Virus record (IMG/VR): IMGVR_UViG_3300044998_001366
Coordinates: 1-26,213 of that record
Reading direction: 5' to 3' (one strand)
Origin: a virus
Length of the DNA stretch: 26,213 bases
Of the stretch, positions 1 to 7,721 are shown in pieces. How positions within the stretch are numbered: position 1 is the first letter of the stretch; each line of letters begins with the position of its first letter. The notes under the pieces were generated by a model. That model was not told the DNA's origin. It saw only the letters and a program-made list of their open reading frames with translations, and did no database searches. The position numbers and the translations under genes were made by a program.

Positions 1-40
1 AACCGTAGACAGCACAGGGCGCATAATAAAGCTGGGTCAC
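1..40 (-). CDS. Start of a downstream tail gene (partial)
   Basis: A GTG at 40-38 overlaps the TGA of the tape measure gene (GTGA overlap). It is preceded by a strong Shine-Dalgarno, AGGAGG, eight bases upstream. Thirteen codons are visible (MTQLYYAPCAVYG) before the window ends. By position just after the tape measure it is probably a distal tail or tail-tip protein. That is inference from gene order, as the visible peptide is too short to assign to a family. Confidence 0.7.
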   Translation of the reverse strand, partial: MTQLYYAPCAVYG

Positions 41-1749
41 CGGCCTTGCCTCCTCTGAATGGCATTCGCCACCCGCAGAGCCAGAGCCTCACCGCTCTCT
101 CCTGGCTGCTGATTCACCGTGATCGCCACCGAGTTGTTCACACTCGAAGTCGGAAGATCCGCCACCGCTTGAATCTCTCCTCCGAAAGCGATCTGCCCAA
201 TTCTGCCAAGCAACCGCCCCACAAAATCCCAAGCGCCCTGAAGGACGTTACTGATTCGGTTCATCACGCCCTCCACGAAATCCCGGACATAACTGAAAGC
301 CGAAACAAAAGCCCCTTTCACCTTCTCCACCGCTGCGGCGGCGTGGTCATAAAAGATCACAAACCAATCGCGGAGAAAAGCGCCGACCTCGGCGAACACG
401 CCCATAATCTCGTGGCGGAAATAGTAGATGGCGGACACCACCGCAGCGACCGCACCCACAATTAAAAGAATCTTCGCGACCAACAAAACAACCGGCGCGC
501 TTACAAGCGCGGTCACAACACCAAAGCCTTTCACTCCCGCCGTGAGAACCGCAAGCCCCGCGCTCACTTTGGCCAGAGCCCCCGCAAAGAACGTGAAGGT
601 GGTGATCACTCCCGCCACCGTTGCCGCCACCGCGCTTACCCCCAAAAGGAAAGCGGCAAGATACATCGAGATCTCCACGATCTGCTGAGTGAGTTCCGGG
701 TTGGTTTCGATCCACCTCTGGACCTCAAGGACAGCCTGTTTCGTTGAATCCAAAAAGGGACCCAGCGCCGTGTTCACGAACTGCCCAATCTGCGCCCACA
801 GGTTTTGGATCTGCTGGGCCAGAAGCGCGTAGCTGTCCGTGTTCATCGCCGCTGCCATCTGTTCCGCTGCGTTGCTGCTGGAAGTCGAAGCCTCGGTCAG
901 AGTCACGATGCTTCCCTTTAGCTGGTCAATCCCCGCCGACATTTGCAGCACAAACCGATAGGCCTCTTCTGAACCGAGAGCCTTTCGCAGCTCCGCCTGC
1001 TGAGCGGCTTGCGTGAGATCGGGAAACTTTTGCCGGATCGCCTCGAGAATGTCCGGAAGAGATTTTAGCCTGCCAGACGCATCGGTAACGGTAATCCCTA
1101 ACTTCTCGGCGCCCTTGCCAATGTTCAGCAGGAAAGCCTTGTATTGTGTGCCCGCTTCCGCACCCGGCATCACTGTTTGGAGCTGGCCTAGAATTGCCAT
1201 CTGCTCCTCCAGGGGGATCAGGGACGCCGCACCCGTGGCGCCAAGATTTTTCAAAGCGTCATTCATTTGCGCGCCGGTGGTCCTGAAACTCTGAACCGTG
1301 GTTGCCATCACGCTCGAAAACCGCTTGGCCCATTCGGCGTCCGAGAGGTCTTTTTGAATCGGCTTGAAGATCCCGTAAGCCGTGGTGAAAGCCCGCGCCA
1401 TCTCGTCCGCACTCGCCTTGGTGGCTTTCGCAGTAACATTACTAAACCGAGTGATCGCGATCACTCCGTCATCGGACAAACTCGAAATAGCCGATTTGAT
1501 ATCGTAGCTCGAGCGGATAAACTGCGCCGCCGTGACTCCCGTGTACTCGTTGGAAAACTTTCGCGCCGCGTTGCTCAGCCCCTCGAGATCTTTGATGCCC
1601 ACGGACGAAACCTCCCCCAGGGCATTCTCAATATCCTGAGCTCCCCGAGCCGCCAGGCCCAAACTGCCCACCAGCGCTGTGCCCATCGCGCCTGCCGCGA
1701 GAGAGATTTTCGAAGACATGTCCGCGATCGCTTCCGACGCTTTCTTCAC
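37..1749 (-). CDS. Tail tape measure protein
   Basis: This 570-residue protein sets tail length and is ejected ahead of the DNA. The N-terminal 250 residues resemble the TP901-type tape measure core (PhageMin_Tail): helical, rich in Ala/Thr/Ser, with the segment LGATGAASLIPLEEQMAIL. Residues about 355-445 form several hydrophobic membrane-type helices typical of tape measures. The listed start is a GTG at 1749 with AGGA four bases upstream. However, the same frame extends back to an ATG at 1806 that overlaps the TGA of the upstream gene as TGATG, interrupted only by a TAG at 1785-1783 (see the separate entry). The protein is short for a tape measure and would imply a tail of roughly 85 nm if the usual relation of length to residues holds. 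Confidence 0.9.
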   Translation of the reverse strand: MKKASEAIADMSSKISLAAGAMGTALVGSLGLAARGAQDIENALGEVSSVGIKDLEGLSNAARKFSNEYTGVTAAQFIRSSYDIKSAISSLSDDGVIAITRFSNVTAKATKASADEMARAFTTAYGIFKPIQKDLSDAEWAKRFSSVMATTVQSFRTTGAQMNDALKNLGATGAASLIPLEEQMAILGQLQTVMPGAEAGTQYKAFLLNIGKGAEKLGITVTDASGRLKSLPDILEAIRQKFPDLTQAAQQAELRKALGSEEAYRFVLQMSAGIDQLKGSIVTLTEASTSSSNAAEQMAAAMNTDSYALLAQQIQNLWAQIGQFVNTALGPFLDSTKQAVLEVQRWIETNPELTQQIVEISMYLAAFLLGVSAVAATVAGVITTFTFFAGALAKVSAGLAVLTAGVKGFGVVTALVSAPVVLLVAKILLIVGAVAAVVSAIYYFRHEIMGVFAEVGAFLRDWFVIFYDHAAAAVEKVKGAFVSAFSYVRDFVEGVMNRISNVLQGAWDFVGRLLGRIGQIAFGGEIQAVADLPTSSVNNSVAITVNQQPGESGEALALRVANAIQRRQGR

Positions 1750-1806
1750 AGCGTCCTGAAGCTTTTTGGCGTCGCCTTCGATCTAAACACCGAGGATGAC
1801 AGCCAT
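1750..1806 (-). other. In-frame 5' extension of the tape measure gene broken by an amber codon
   Basis: Reading left from ATG 1806-1804, the frame is MAVILGV, then TAG, then IEGDAKKLQDAV, which runs directly into the annotated tape measure. LGV-x-IEGDAKKL looks like a genuine tape measure N-terminus, and the TGATG start overlap matches the style of the neighbouring genes. TAG ends several other genes here (portal-gpF, sliding clamp, SSB-like, primase-helicase), so general recoding of TAG is unlikely. A point mutation, a sequencing error, local suppression, or restart at GTG 1749 remain possible. Confidence 0.6.
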
Positions 1807-2000
1807 CAGCGTTTTTCTGCGGGAACGGGAAGATAAGTTTGAACAACCCCCACAAGCGCGCTCACTAACGCCACCGCTACGAGTTGGTTGTTTTCGAGCC
1901 ACTCCATATAAGCTCCAACAGAGACGCCGAACGCTGCCGCCACCTGGAGCGCCGCTGCGATCATCGCCACGATCTTGAGGGCTTTGTCGTTGTGTTTCAT
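1806..2000 (-). CDS. Small two-helix membrane protein, holin-like
   Basis: This 64-residue protein begins MKHNDKALKI. It has two hydrophobic segments at about residues 8-31 and 38-57, separated by a short loop (EWLENNQ), and a charged C-terminal end (PAEKR). This is the layout of a class II holin, which permeabilises the inner membrane so that the endolysin can reach the wall. The ATG at 2000-1998 overlaps the TGA of the amidase gene (ATGA), which is why this start was chosen over a longer frame reaching further upstream. The function is inferred from topology and from lying next to the amidase. No family was recognised from sequence alone. Confidence 0.6.
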   Translation of the reverse strand: MKHNDKALKIVAMIAAALQVAAAFGVSVGAYMEWLENNQLVAVALVSALVGVVQTYLPVPAEKR

Positions 2001-2686
2001 GCGCCTGCCTCCTGAATCAGATCCAATACAAAATCTTTCAGCACCTTTCTCCCAGGACAAGTCTTGCCGGTCTGCCTGCACTGCCGGTGAAACAAAACTG
2101 TCTGGGCATTTGGTTGGATCTTCGCCCAGTCCAACACCGCCCGCGCCGCCGCAGCTCCCATCTTCCAACAAGCCAAACCCCTTCCCTCATGAGGATTCTC
2201 TGTATCGTAATTCCCCAGCACCTCGATGCCGATTGTGGTACTGTTAAAACTCGCCGCGTGAACCCCGCGTTTGGTGACATGAGTCATCCCGAAAATCTCA
2301 TCTTCATCCACGAAAAGATGAGGTCCCTCATTCCACTTCTGCTGGGTGGAATAGAAGTTTTGAATGTTGCGGATATGCTGAATCGAAAAACCGTTGGGGC
2401 GCATCGCCAAAGTAGGAGAGCCTGTGTGGTGCATCGTCACGCCCTTGAGCCACGTGGGCACGGGGAATTGCGAGAGGTATTTGCGAAACTCTTTCTCTGT
2501 CCACATCAACCCGACTGCTGCGAACCCTACCGGGGCTGGCGCTGCTCGTTCTTTCTGGGCAGCGCTTGCCGCCAGGTCAAAAGCGCGCCTGCTGGCAGGC
2601 CCCAAGATCCCGTCGATCTTGCCTGTGTAGTGACCGCCCTGCTCGAGCAAACGCTGGATGCTTTTGGCTCGCTCAATCGAACTCAT
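1997..2686 (-). CDS. N-acetylmuramoyl-L-alanine amidase endolysin
   Basis: This 229-residue cell-wall hydrolase should cut the bond between muramic acid and the stem peptide. Residues 6-37 look like a peptidoglycan-binding domain (YTGKIDGILGPASRRAF). Residues about 75-225 are an Amidase_2 (T7 lysozyme-type) catalytic domain. Likely zinc ligands are the first His of MHHTG (86), His200 in LFHRQC and Cys210 in KTCPG. GPHLFVDEDEIF and TIGIEVLGNYD are typical core strands of the fold. The ATG at 2686 gives an ATGA overlap with the upstream gene and is preferred to a TTG at 2710. There is no signal peptide, so export would need a holin. Its place between tail chaperones and tape measure is unusual, so a virion-associated wall-degrading role is an alternative. 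Confidence 0.88.
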   Translation of the reverse strand: MSSIERAKSIQRLLEQGGHYTGKIDGILGPASRRAFDLAASAAQKERAAPAPVGFAAVGLMWTEKEFRKYLSQFPVPTWLKGVTMHHTGSPTLAMRPNGFSIQHIRNIQNFYSTQQKWNEGPHLFVDEDEIFGMTHVTKRGVHAASFNSTTIGIEVLGNYDTENPHEGRGLACWKMGAAAARAVLDWAKIQPNAQTVLFHRQCRQTGKTCPGRKVLKDFVLDLIQEAGA

Positions 2687-3066
2687 AGTTTGATCCCATG
2701 TCTTTCGCAAATCTCGCGCAAACTCATTGCGGTTTCCGTCGCCAATTCAAGAGAGCGCTGGACCGAAGCCAGTTTCATCTCCAGCTCGTGCACTCGCTGT
2801 TCCGCGTCGATGCGCAGATCCCGCTCCCGCTGGAGCTCCTCTGTGATCGCCGCGAAGGAACGGCGAAGATCTTCCAGCGCTCTCATCTGCCGACGTAATT
2901 CTGCCATGAGTTCCCTGTGTAATTCAGATCGCTCCCGAAGAACCTGGGACCGCTCGGAAAACACCCACCGCAACAACGCGTAAATCCCCGAGGTGATCGC
3001 GACCACCCCGGCCCAAACCGTTGTTACAAGTTTGTCTTCGAACACGCCAATAGCTCCTCGGTTCAT
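2683..3066 (-). CDS. Membrane-anchored coiled-coil protein, possible lysis accessory
   Basis: This 127-residue protein has one predicted membrane helix near residues 13-36 (VTTVWAGVVAITSGIYALL). A long charged, heptad-like helix follows from about 42 to 110 (RELMAELRRQMRALEDLRR). Such an arrangement is seen in inner-membrane spanins and in some phage membrane proteins of unknown role. ATG 3066 overlaps the TGA of the tail chaperone frameshift product (ATGA), and its own TGA overlaps the amidase ATG. That couples it to the lysis-like group. I did not identify a partner outer-membrane spanin lipoprotein. The role remains inferred. Confidence 0.6.
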   Translation of the reverse strand: MNRGAIGVFEDKLVTTVWAGVVAITSGIYALLRWVFSERSQVLRERSELHRELMAELRRQMRALEDLRRSFAAITEELQRERDLRIDAEQRVHELEMKLASVQRSLELATETAMSLREICERHGIKL

Positions 3067-3290
3067 CGCTCAAGCTCCTTCAAAAGTTTCTTCCAGTCTC
3101 GCTGATTAGCCCCTGCCGCTCGAGCCGCAATCATGCCGTCCCGAAGGTCCCAACCTCGAATCAGAGAAACAGAATCAAGGGAAGCTGCGAACTCGGTGAC
3201 AGTCATATCCCACAAGGCATTCCATCCACCGAAATCACGAGCGACGAGCGCGAGAGCCCGCATCAGTTGCTCTCCGCCGTCGCTCCTGCT
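3063..3290 (-). CDS. Tail assembly chaperone, -1 frame extension (lambda T-like)
   Basis: This frame carries about 75 residues (from SRSDGGEQLM through RDWKKLLKELER) with no convincing start of its own in the coding-like part. It lies exactly -1 relative to the upstream chaperone frame. It should be made as a fusion of about 205 residues (130 zero-frame plus 75 here) by slippage at CCCAAAA. Part of this frame before the slip site is open, but its composition (glycine and serine runs) looks non-coding. This arrangement is the same as lambda gpG-T. It ends in TGA overlapping the next ATG. Confidence 0.78.
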   Translation of the reverse strand, partial: SRSDGGEQLMRALALVARDFGGWNALWDMTVTEFAASLDSVSLIRGWDLRDGMIAARAAGANQRDWKKLLKELER

Positions 3291-3296
3291 TTTGGG
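3239..3296 (-). promoter_or_regulatory. Programmed -1 frameshift signal: slippery heptamer plus hairpin
   Basis: On the minus strand, C CCA AAA (3296-3290) is in the correct phase with the upstream frame, matching the X XXY YYZ rule. After a four-base spacer comes an eight-base arm GAGCGACG (3285-3278), whose perfect complement lies at 3246-3239. An inner stem GAGAGC/GCTCTC (3274-3269 with 3257-3252) encloses a loop holding the zero-frame TGA (3265-3263). Slippery site, spacer and stem together form a textbook -1 signal. Only its efficiency is unknown. Confidence 0.82.
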
Positions 3297-3679
3297 TTTT
3301 CCGCCCCCACCGACTTCAGAAATCCGGGAACATCGAAAACCCGCAAAAAAGCTTCCGCCAGAACCAACGCTTCCTCCAGCGGAAGATCTTCCAAATCCTC
3401 CACGCTCAGCGAACAACACTTTGCCAACACCGGCATCGCCACGCTTAAGATTTGCATGGGGTTGTCCTGCAGAGTAAGAAGAGCAGGAAGGTGATCACGG
3501 ATCAGTCCCAGTGTGGGCTGCCTCACCACCACGCTTCGATCACCCAGAGTCACAGTGACCGGAGCCCCAAGTGCGGCGCGAAGACTTTCGATCACGCTCT
3601 TTTTCTCCGGCTCGTTCTTAACCACGCCGAGCCGTCGCATGTGCTGCAGGAAGATTTGCTGATCGGTCGCCGTAATCAT
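3263..3679 (-). CDS. Tail assembly chaperone, zero-frame product (lambda gpG-like)
   Basis: This 138-residue protein starts at ATG 3679, one base after the stop of the tail tube gene, and ends SVGAENPKAGATAESN. It lies between the tail tube and tape measure genes, where tailed phages encode the two-part chaperone that coats the tape measure during assembly. The body is helical (MRRLGVVKNEPEKKSVIESL; LEDLPLEEALVLAEAFLRVF). Family membership is inferred from position and from the frameshift arrangement, because these proteins diverge quickly. Ribosomes that do not slip at 3290-3296 make this short form. Confidence 0.8.
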   Translation of the reverse strand: MITATDQQIFLQHMRRLGVVKNEPEKKSVIESLRAALGAPVTVTLGDRSVVVRQPTLGLIRDHLPALLTLQDNPMQILSVAMPVLAKCCSLSVEDLEDLPLEEALVLAEAFLRVFDVPGFLKSVGAENPKAGATAESN

Positions 3680-3680
3680 C

Positions 3681-4526
3681 TTACGCCACCGTCCTGAACT
3701 GTCTTGCCACGAGGGCGTTGGTCATTGTGCCGTCCATCGCCACCAAACCCGCCGGAACGATCAAATCGTAATCGGTTGTTGCCGCGAGGTTGGAGTTGGG
3801 AGTGATCACAAGTCGGGTGAAGTCGGTTCCGTCAAAGGCGAAGGTCGCAGGCACATCCGTGTTCCCCTCGGCGGACTTGAGAATGAAATTCCTCGGGGTC
3901 ACCTGATCCGGCCGCACCGGCGCCGCGAAGGTGAGAAGAAACTTTGCGTTGCGGGGAACCGTCGTGAGCCCGTCAGTCAAAGCCGTGGGGCTGCCGATGT
4001 TGGCTGTGAAATATTCCCACGCCGACACCACCGGGGCAATCGCCGTGATCACGCTGTCCTGAATGGAGAAGTAACTCCCTGTAACAGGGTTGATATAAAA
4101 TCGAAAAGTGACTTCGCAGGATGCGTATTCTGAGGTGTTCATCACCACCTCGCCCGTGGCAACAACCCCAGCGGTTCCGGACAAAATCCGTACGCCACCG
4201 TTCGGCCCTGCCCCCGTGATCACAAGAGGGCGTTTGGTCACCCGATGCTGCGGCTTAAACTGTAAGATATTCGACGCCGGGGCGTCCGCCAAATCAAAAA
4301 GCAAAGCCAGGTTGCTCTGGTGCAGTTCACGAAGCGAAACCGTCACGTCCGCGCTCACGGTGCTACGGAACGAATCGAGCATGCCCACCGACTGCGGGGC
4401 CGTCAGGTCCACCACGGTCTGCTCGCTCTGGAAAGAGGCTCCGTCATCTGTGGTGATTCCTAAATCAAAGCCGCCGAACTCCACACGCACGGGGCCGATT
4501 AAAGCATTATTGGGATCAATTGCCAT
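3681..4526 (-). CDS. Tail tube protein with C-terminal Ig-like domain
   Basis: This 281-residue protein has two regions. About 1-165 resembles a phage tail tube subunit (opening MAIDPNNALIGPVRVEFGGF, with a repeated beta-strand pattern). About 180-281 resembles a Big_5/SbsA-type Ig-like domain: VPRNAKFLLTFAAPVRPDQV, a SNLAATTDYDLIVPAGL strand pair, and a closing ARQFRTVA strand. Many siphophages carry such Ig-like domains on the tube surface, where they may help weak adhesion. A Shine-Dalgarno AGGAG lies six bases before ATG 4526. Its place just upstream of the chaperones supports the tube assignment. The tube half was judged by position and general features, not by a strong motif. Confidence 0.75.
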   Translation of the reverse strand: MAIDPNNALIGPVRVEFGGFDLGITTDDGASFQSEQTVVDLTAPQSVGMLDSFRSTVSADVTVSLRELHQSNLALLFDLADAPASNILQFKPQHRVTKRPLVITGAGPNGGVRILSGTAGVVATGEVVMNTSEYASCEVTFRFYINPVTGSYFSIQDSVITAIAPVVSAWEYFTANIGSPTALTDGLTTVPRNAKFLLTFAAPVRPDQVTPRNFILKSAEGNTDVPATFAFDGTDFTRLVITPNSNLAATTDYDLIVPAGLVAMDGTMTNALVARQFRTVA

Positions 4527-4541
4527 GAGGTTCTCCTAGGA

Positions 4542-5000
4542 TTATATTGTAATCCGGGAGACCCGGATCTGAAACCTTGTCAGCGAAGCCACGGCGTCGG
4601 GGGTTTGCAAGAAATCCCAATCGCTAAGCCTCGCGAAATCGATATGAAAGCCAACGGTGCTCCGCAAACCCTTGTGCTGCAAAGCCGCCGCGATCTGCGC
4701 GAAATCAGAAAAGGCCCGAGAACGCTGAGCGTCGTGGTTGTCCCGATCAAGCGCGTAGCCCACCAGAAAAGAGTACTGTGCCGTGAAATCCGAGAGCCGT
4801 GTGGCAACCCCCACCGAATTAAAATTCACCCGAGGCACCGAGAGGAAAGCTGCCGGGCAGCGATCCTTGAATCGCGAAAGAAGGTCGCTGATATCCTCCA
4901 GACTGGCAAAGGTCTCCACACGAATGGCATCAACGCAAACCGACCCAACCACGGGCTGGAGCAGAGTGAGAACATGAGATTCCAGCTCGTGCAGAATCAT
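4542..5000 (-). CDS. Mu gp37-like tail completion protein (DUF1834 type)
   Basis: This 152-residue protein begins MILHELESHVLTLLQPVVGS. It contains the pattern of the gp37/DUF1834 family: an N-terminal helix, a basic and aromatic centre (FTAQYSFLVGYALDRDN) and a long helix (AFSDFAQIAAALQHKGL). Proteins at this position, after Mu gpG-like and before the tail tube gene, act as tail terminators or connector-tail joining proteins. ATG 5000 overlaps the TGA of the gpG-like gene (ATGA). The family call rests partly on gene order. Confidence 0.6.
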   Translation of the reverse strand: MILHELESHVLTLLQPVVGSVCVDAIRVETFASLEDISDLLSRFKDRCPAAFLSVPRVNFNSVGVATRLSDFTAQYSFLVGYALDRDNHDAQRSRAFSDFAQIAAALQHKGLRSTVGFHIDFARLSDWDFLQTPDAVASLTRFQIRVSRITI

Positions 5001-5548
5001 GACGCCACGCTCAGATGCTTCATCAAAACTTTCTTCAGCGTCTCCTGGTGCGCGGCGGAAAAACCGAGGAAGGGCCGGGCAGGAATCTTGATCGATTTTA
5101 CAAAACCAATTTGCGCGCCGGGTACACGGGACCGCGACAGAAGAGCCTTTCTGCCTTTGCGGTTCAGCGGGATCGCCAAGCCACGCCCACCAGTTGAGCG
5201 GCGGGTGAACCCGTATTGATGCACCGCCGAATAGACAACCAATCTCGGCGCCAGTTTCATTTGTTTCCTGGTGGCGGTCACGGGCGAGGCCATGTACGCG
5301 TTGAGCAACCTTCCCGTGTCGCGGAGCGCCTTACCTGGCTTGACCCGAAGTGATTGCGTGAGGGGAGATAGCGGGGCCCAGGCACGGCCTGTGGCCGGGT
5401 CCGCTTCGCGGTCAAACGCTGATTTGATCATGTCGTTTTTCATGCGCTCGCCAAAGACTTTCAACGGCACGCTGAAATCGCTCACACTCTTCTTCAGCTT
5501 TGCCAGAACCGCTTTGAGCTCCTTGTCTTTGACCGTGAAAGTGACCAT
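4997..5548 (-). CDS. Mu gpG-like virion morphogenesis protein
   Basis: This 183-residue protein resembles Mu gpG (Phage_tail_S), a basic head-tail completion protein. Supporting features are the N-terminal region with MIKSAFDREADPATGRAWAP, the LRDTGRLLNAYMASPV segment, the conserved-looking YSAVHQYGF, and the late motif KIPARPFLGFS. ATG 5548 overlaps the stop of the DUF1320-like gene (TAATG). It is assembled with the neighbouring gp36-like and gp37-like products. Confidence 0.82.
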   Translation of the reverse strand: MVTFTVKDKELKAVLAKLKKSVSDFSVPLKVFGERMKNDMIKSAFDREADPATGRAWAPLSPLTQSLRVKPGKALRDTGRLLNAYMASPVTATRKQMKLAPRLVVYSAVHQYGFTRRSTGGRGLAIPLNRKGRKALLSRSRVPGAQIGFVKSIKIPARPFLGFSAAHQETLKKVLMKHLSVAS

Positions 5549-5970
5549 TAAAAATCACTCCAGGGCTCAGAGACGGTTGGACGGAAAATCTTCGCTCCCG
5601 CAATGCGCTTGGACTGAGGCGGCAATCCAAGGGAGGCTTTGCCACAAGAGACGGCCTTGAGAAACTCGCGCGCATCCCTCACGTTCGCGCGATCGGATTC
5701 CGTGAGAGTCTCAGGCCGGTCCTGAAGCAGGTGCCACCACGCGAGGGCGATGGCATGGGCCACAAGGGCAGGGTAAGATTCAGCAGGTTCAGGGAGGGGC
5801 AATTTCACCACGCCGCCCAGGTACATCTCGACCTCGTGGTTGGCTTTGTCACAAGCCCACAACAGCTTGTCGTTCGCCGACAAGTCCGCGTTCTCCGGGA
5901 GGTTCAAAAGGCGACGAACTTGGTTAGGGTAGGACCTGGCGACAGACTCGGGGGTGGCAAAACTCATCAT
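5548..5970 (-). CDS. Mu gp36-like head-tail connector protein (DUF1320)
   Basis: This 140-residue mostly helical protein resembles the Mu gp36/DUF1320 family, adaptor proteins that sit between portal and tail. It opens MMSFATPESVARSYPNQVRRL, has a central DKANHEVEMYL helix, and an AHAIALAWWHLLQDRPETL helix. The C-terminal region LGLPPQSKRIAGAKIFRPTV fits family members. Two consecutive ATG codons (5970 and 5967) could both start it. It follows the major capsid gene, the normal order in Mu-like head operons. Confidence 0.78.
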   Translation of the reverse strand: MMSFATPESVARSYPNQVRRLLNLPENADLSANDKLLWACDKANHEVEMYLGGVVKLPLPEPAESYPALVAHAIALAWWHLLQDRPETLTESDRANVRDAREFLKAVSCGKASLGLPPQSKRIAGAKIFRPTVSEPWSDF

Positions 5971-5994
5971 GTCCCAGACCTACCCTTTCCAAGA

Positions 5995-6999
5995 TTAAAC
6001 GACGTTCGACAACCACCAACCGGCGTTGGCGTTGGCCGCGACTTCATCGTGGCGGTAATGATGCACTGTGAGCTTCACACTATTCGCGCTGGGGTTGACC
6101 GAACGCGCTACCAGAATTCCATCCCGCGCCGTTCCGATGCCGTCCACAGCAACGGTGCCGTTGGTCAGGAACTGGAACCCGAGAGAGGCGTTTTGCGTTG
6201 AGGGCGGCTCGTAGTAGGCAATCAACACATCGCCTCCCCACAGCGAGGAGCGAACCGGAGTCTGCCCCTTGCCTGCGGTGTTCTTGGCGCCGCTAACCGA
6301 CCCCGCGCCAATCAGGACACGCTCAACACCGACCAGGTCGGCGATCGCTTGTGCCATGGCTTGGGTGCCCGTGTAGACGCTCCGCGGATCCCGAGTTTGG
6401 GCCGTGATCCCCACAAACTGCGAAGACAAAACCACCGCGTCAGCAGCGGCTCGGCTCATGCAGATGACGTTCGGAGTCTTGCCCGATTTCATCTCCACCT
6501 GCGCCACCGCCGTCTTAAGATCGGTCACCGGCTTCTGATTTCCCGTGGTGGAATTCCACTGCACCCCGGGGCTTAACGAGATGTCCGTGTGATTCCCCGC
6601 CGCGATCAGGGCCGCCTTGGTGTTGGCGATGAAATCCTGCTCGCGGCTTTGGAGCAAAGCCTCCATCAAATCAAACGCCACCTGCTCCTCGGAGAAGAGC
6701 GAAGCGTCGTTGAGCTGGAACTCACCAGGGATGCTGTGGGCGAGAGCATGAGGTGTGATGCTGATGGTCACGGGCTGAGGGTCTTGAACAAACAGAGGCT
6801 TGGCCTCGGTGTTCAAGGCTCGAGAAGTGTCCACGCGCCGACCAAGCTGAAAGTCGGAGTCGTAGCGGTAGTAGACAGCGGAGAGCTTCGGTGTGGAAAT
6901 CACCGGCAGAACCTGCCCGGCCACAAAGCTTTGATAAGGTCGGCGAATCAGCAGGTTCTGAATCGCCAAAGGGTACTGTGTATTGGATACGATGCTCAC
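5995..6999 (-). CDS. Major capsid protein
   Basis: This 334-residue protein forms the capsid shell. It begins MSIVSNTQYPLAIQNLLIRR at GTG 6999, preceded by a GGGAGA ribosome binding site. The N-terminal region YRYDSDFQLGRRVDTSRALN followed by IPGEFQLNDASLFSEEQVAF is typical of Mu-type or related HK97-fold capsid proteins. A middle region with NVICMSRAAADAVVLSSQFV and a C-terminal DGIGTARDGILVARSVNPSA follow. Placement after protease/scaffold and decoration-like genes agrees with this call. Confidence 0.85.
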   Translation of the reverse strand: MSIVSNTQYPLAIQNLLIRRPYQSFVAGQVLPVISTPKLSAVYYRYDSDFQLGRRVDTSRALNTEAKPLFVQDPQPVTISITPHALAHSIPGEFQLNDASLFSEEQVAFDLMEALLQSREQDFIANTKAALIAAGNHTDISLSPGVQWNSTTGNQKPVTDLKTAVAQVEMKSGKTPNVICMSRAAADAVVLSSQFVGITAQTRDPRSVYTGTQAMAQAIADLVGVERVLIGAGSVSGAKNTAGKGQTPVRSSLWGGDVLIAYYEPPSTQNASLGFQFLTNGTVAVDGIGTARDGILVARSVNPSANSVKLTVHHYRHDEVAANANAGWWLSNVV

Positions 7000-7013
7000 T
7001 TGTTAGATCTCCC

Positions 7014-7721
7014 TTAAGCGATTGTTGAGCTGAGGATAAACCAGTTGTTTCCAACCGGGACAAACTCGGCGCGGTCGTTCGCCGCGTCGATCGCGGCATA
7101 GGTGGCCGCGCCGTTGATGGTGCCGCTGGCCGGTGTGATGGTCACGGCTCCAGCCGTCCCGGTCTTGAGCACCACGAGCCGTGTGCCCGCGCCAACCGAG
7201 TTGGCGGCAGGAATCGCGAGGGCCAGGGCGCCGTTATTCGAACTCACGAGAGTAAAGCTCCGGCCATCGATTTCAGCCTGAGTGAGACTGCCCGTGGCGC
7301 CCGCGATCGTCTTTCCAGCGTTGAGCACCGCAGCCTGTCCGCCCGTGAGGATCACCACCTGGATCGTCGCGCCGTCGGAGCTTGCCGCTTCCAGGGCGCG
7401 AGCGGCGAACACGTCGCCCGCGCTGGCTTTGACCAAGACACCGTCAGAGGTTCCGACCTTCAGCAGGTCCCCAGCGGCAATGCTAGCGGTCCCGCCGTTA
7501 ACCACCGCGAGACCGATTCCATTGACCGCAACACCAGCGGGTGTTCCTTGCGGCGAATCTGTTGTACTGAATCCGAAGCAGACGCTGGAAGGCGTGGCGT
7601 GGGATACCGTCAGGAAATCTTCGGCGGCGCTCGCAACGGTCACAGCGCGAAACGGCAAAACGTCCGCGCTGGCTTTGGCGTTCAGCGTGGCGCCGTTAAA
7701 TTGAGATTGGTGCAAAGCCAT
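7014..7721 (-). CDS. Decoration-like protein (DUF2190-like) upstream of the capsid gene
   Basis: This 235-residue protein is rich in Ala, Gly, Thr and Val, with a repetitive beta-strand pattern. The first 125 residues (up to TIQVVILTGGQ) resemble DUF2190-type capsid decoration proteins, which stabilise the shell. A C-terminal addition of about 100 residues (QAEIDGRSFTLVSSNNGALA, PVGNNWFILSSTIA) may be an extra surface domain. ATG 7721 overlaps the TAA of the upstream protease gene (TAATG). The family match is moderate, as these proteins are low in complexity. Confidence 0.65.
   Translation of the reverse strand: MALHQSQFNGATLNAKASADVLPFRAVTVASAAEDFLTVSHATPSSVCFGFSTTDSPQGTPAGVAVNGIGLAVVNGGTASIAAGDLLKVGTSDGVLVKASAGDVFAARALEAASSDGATIQVVILTGGQAAVLNAGKTIAGATGSLTQAEIDGRSFTLVSSNNGALALAIPAANSVGAGTRLVVLKTGTAGAVTITPASGTINGAATYAAIDAANDRAEFVPVGNNWFILSSTIA

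Noticed and set aside
1750-1806. Genome-wide recoding of TAG as a sense codon
   Set aside because: TAG is the natural end of the portal-gpF, clamp, small HTH, SSB-like and primase genes, two of which start or end in tight coupling with neighbours, so TAG appears to work as a stop here.
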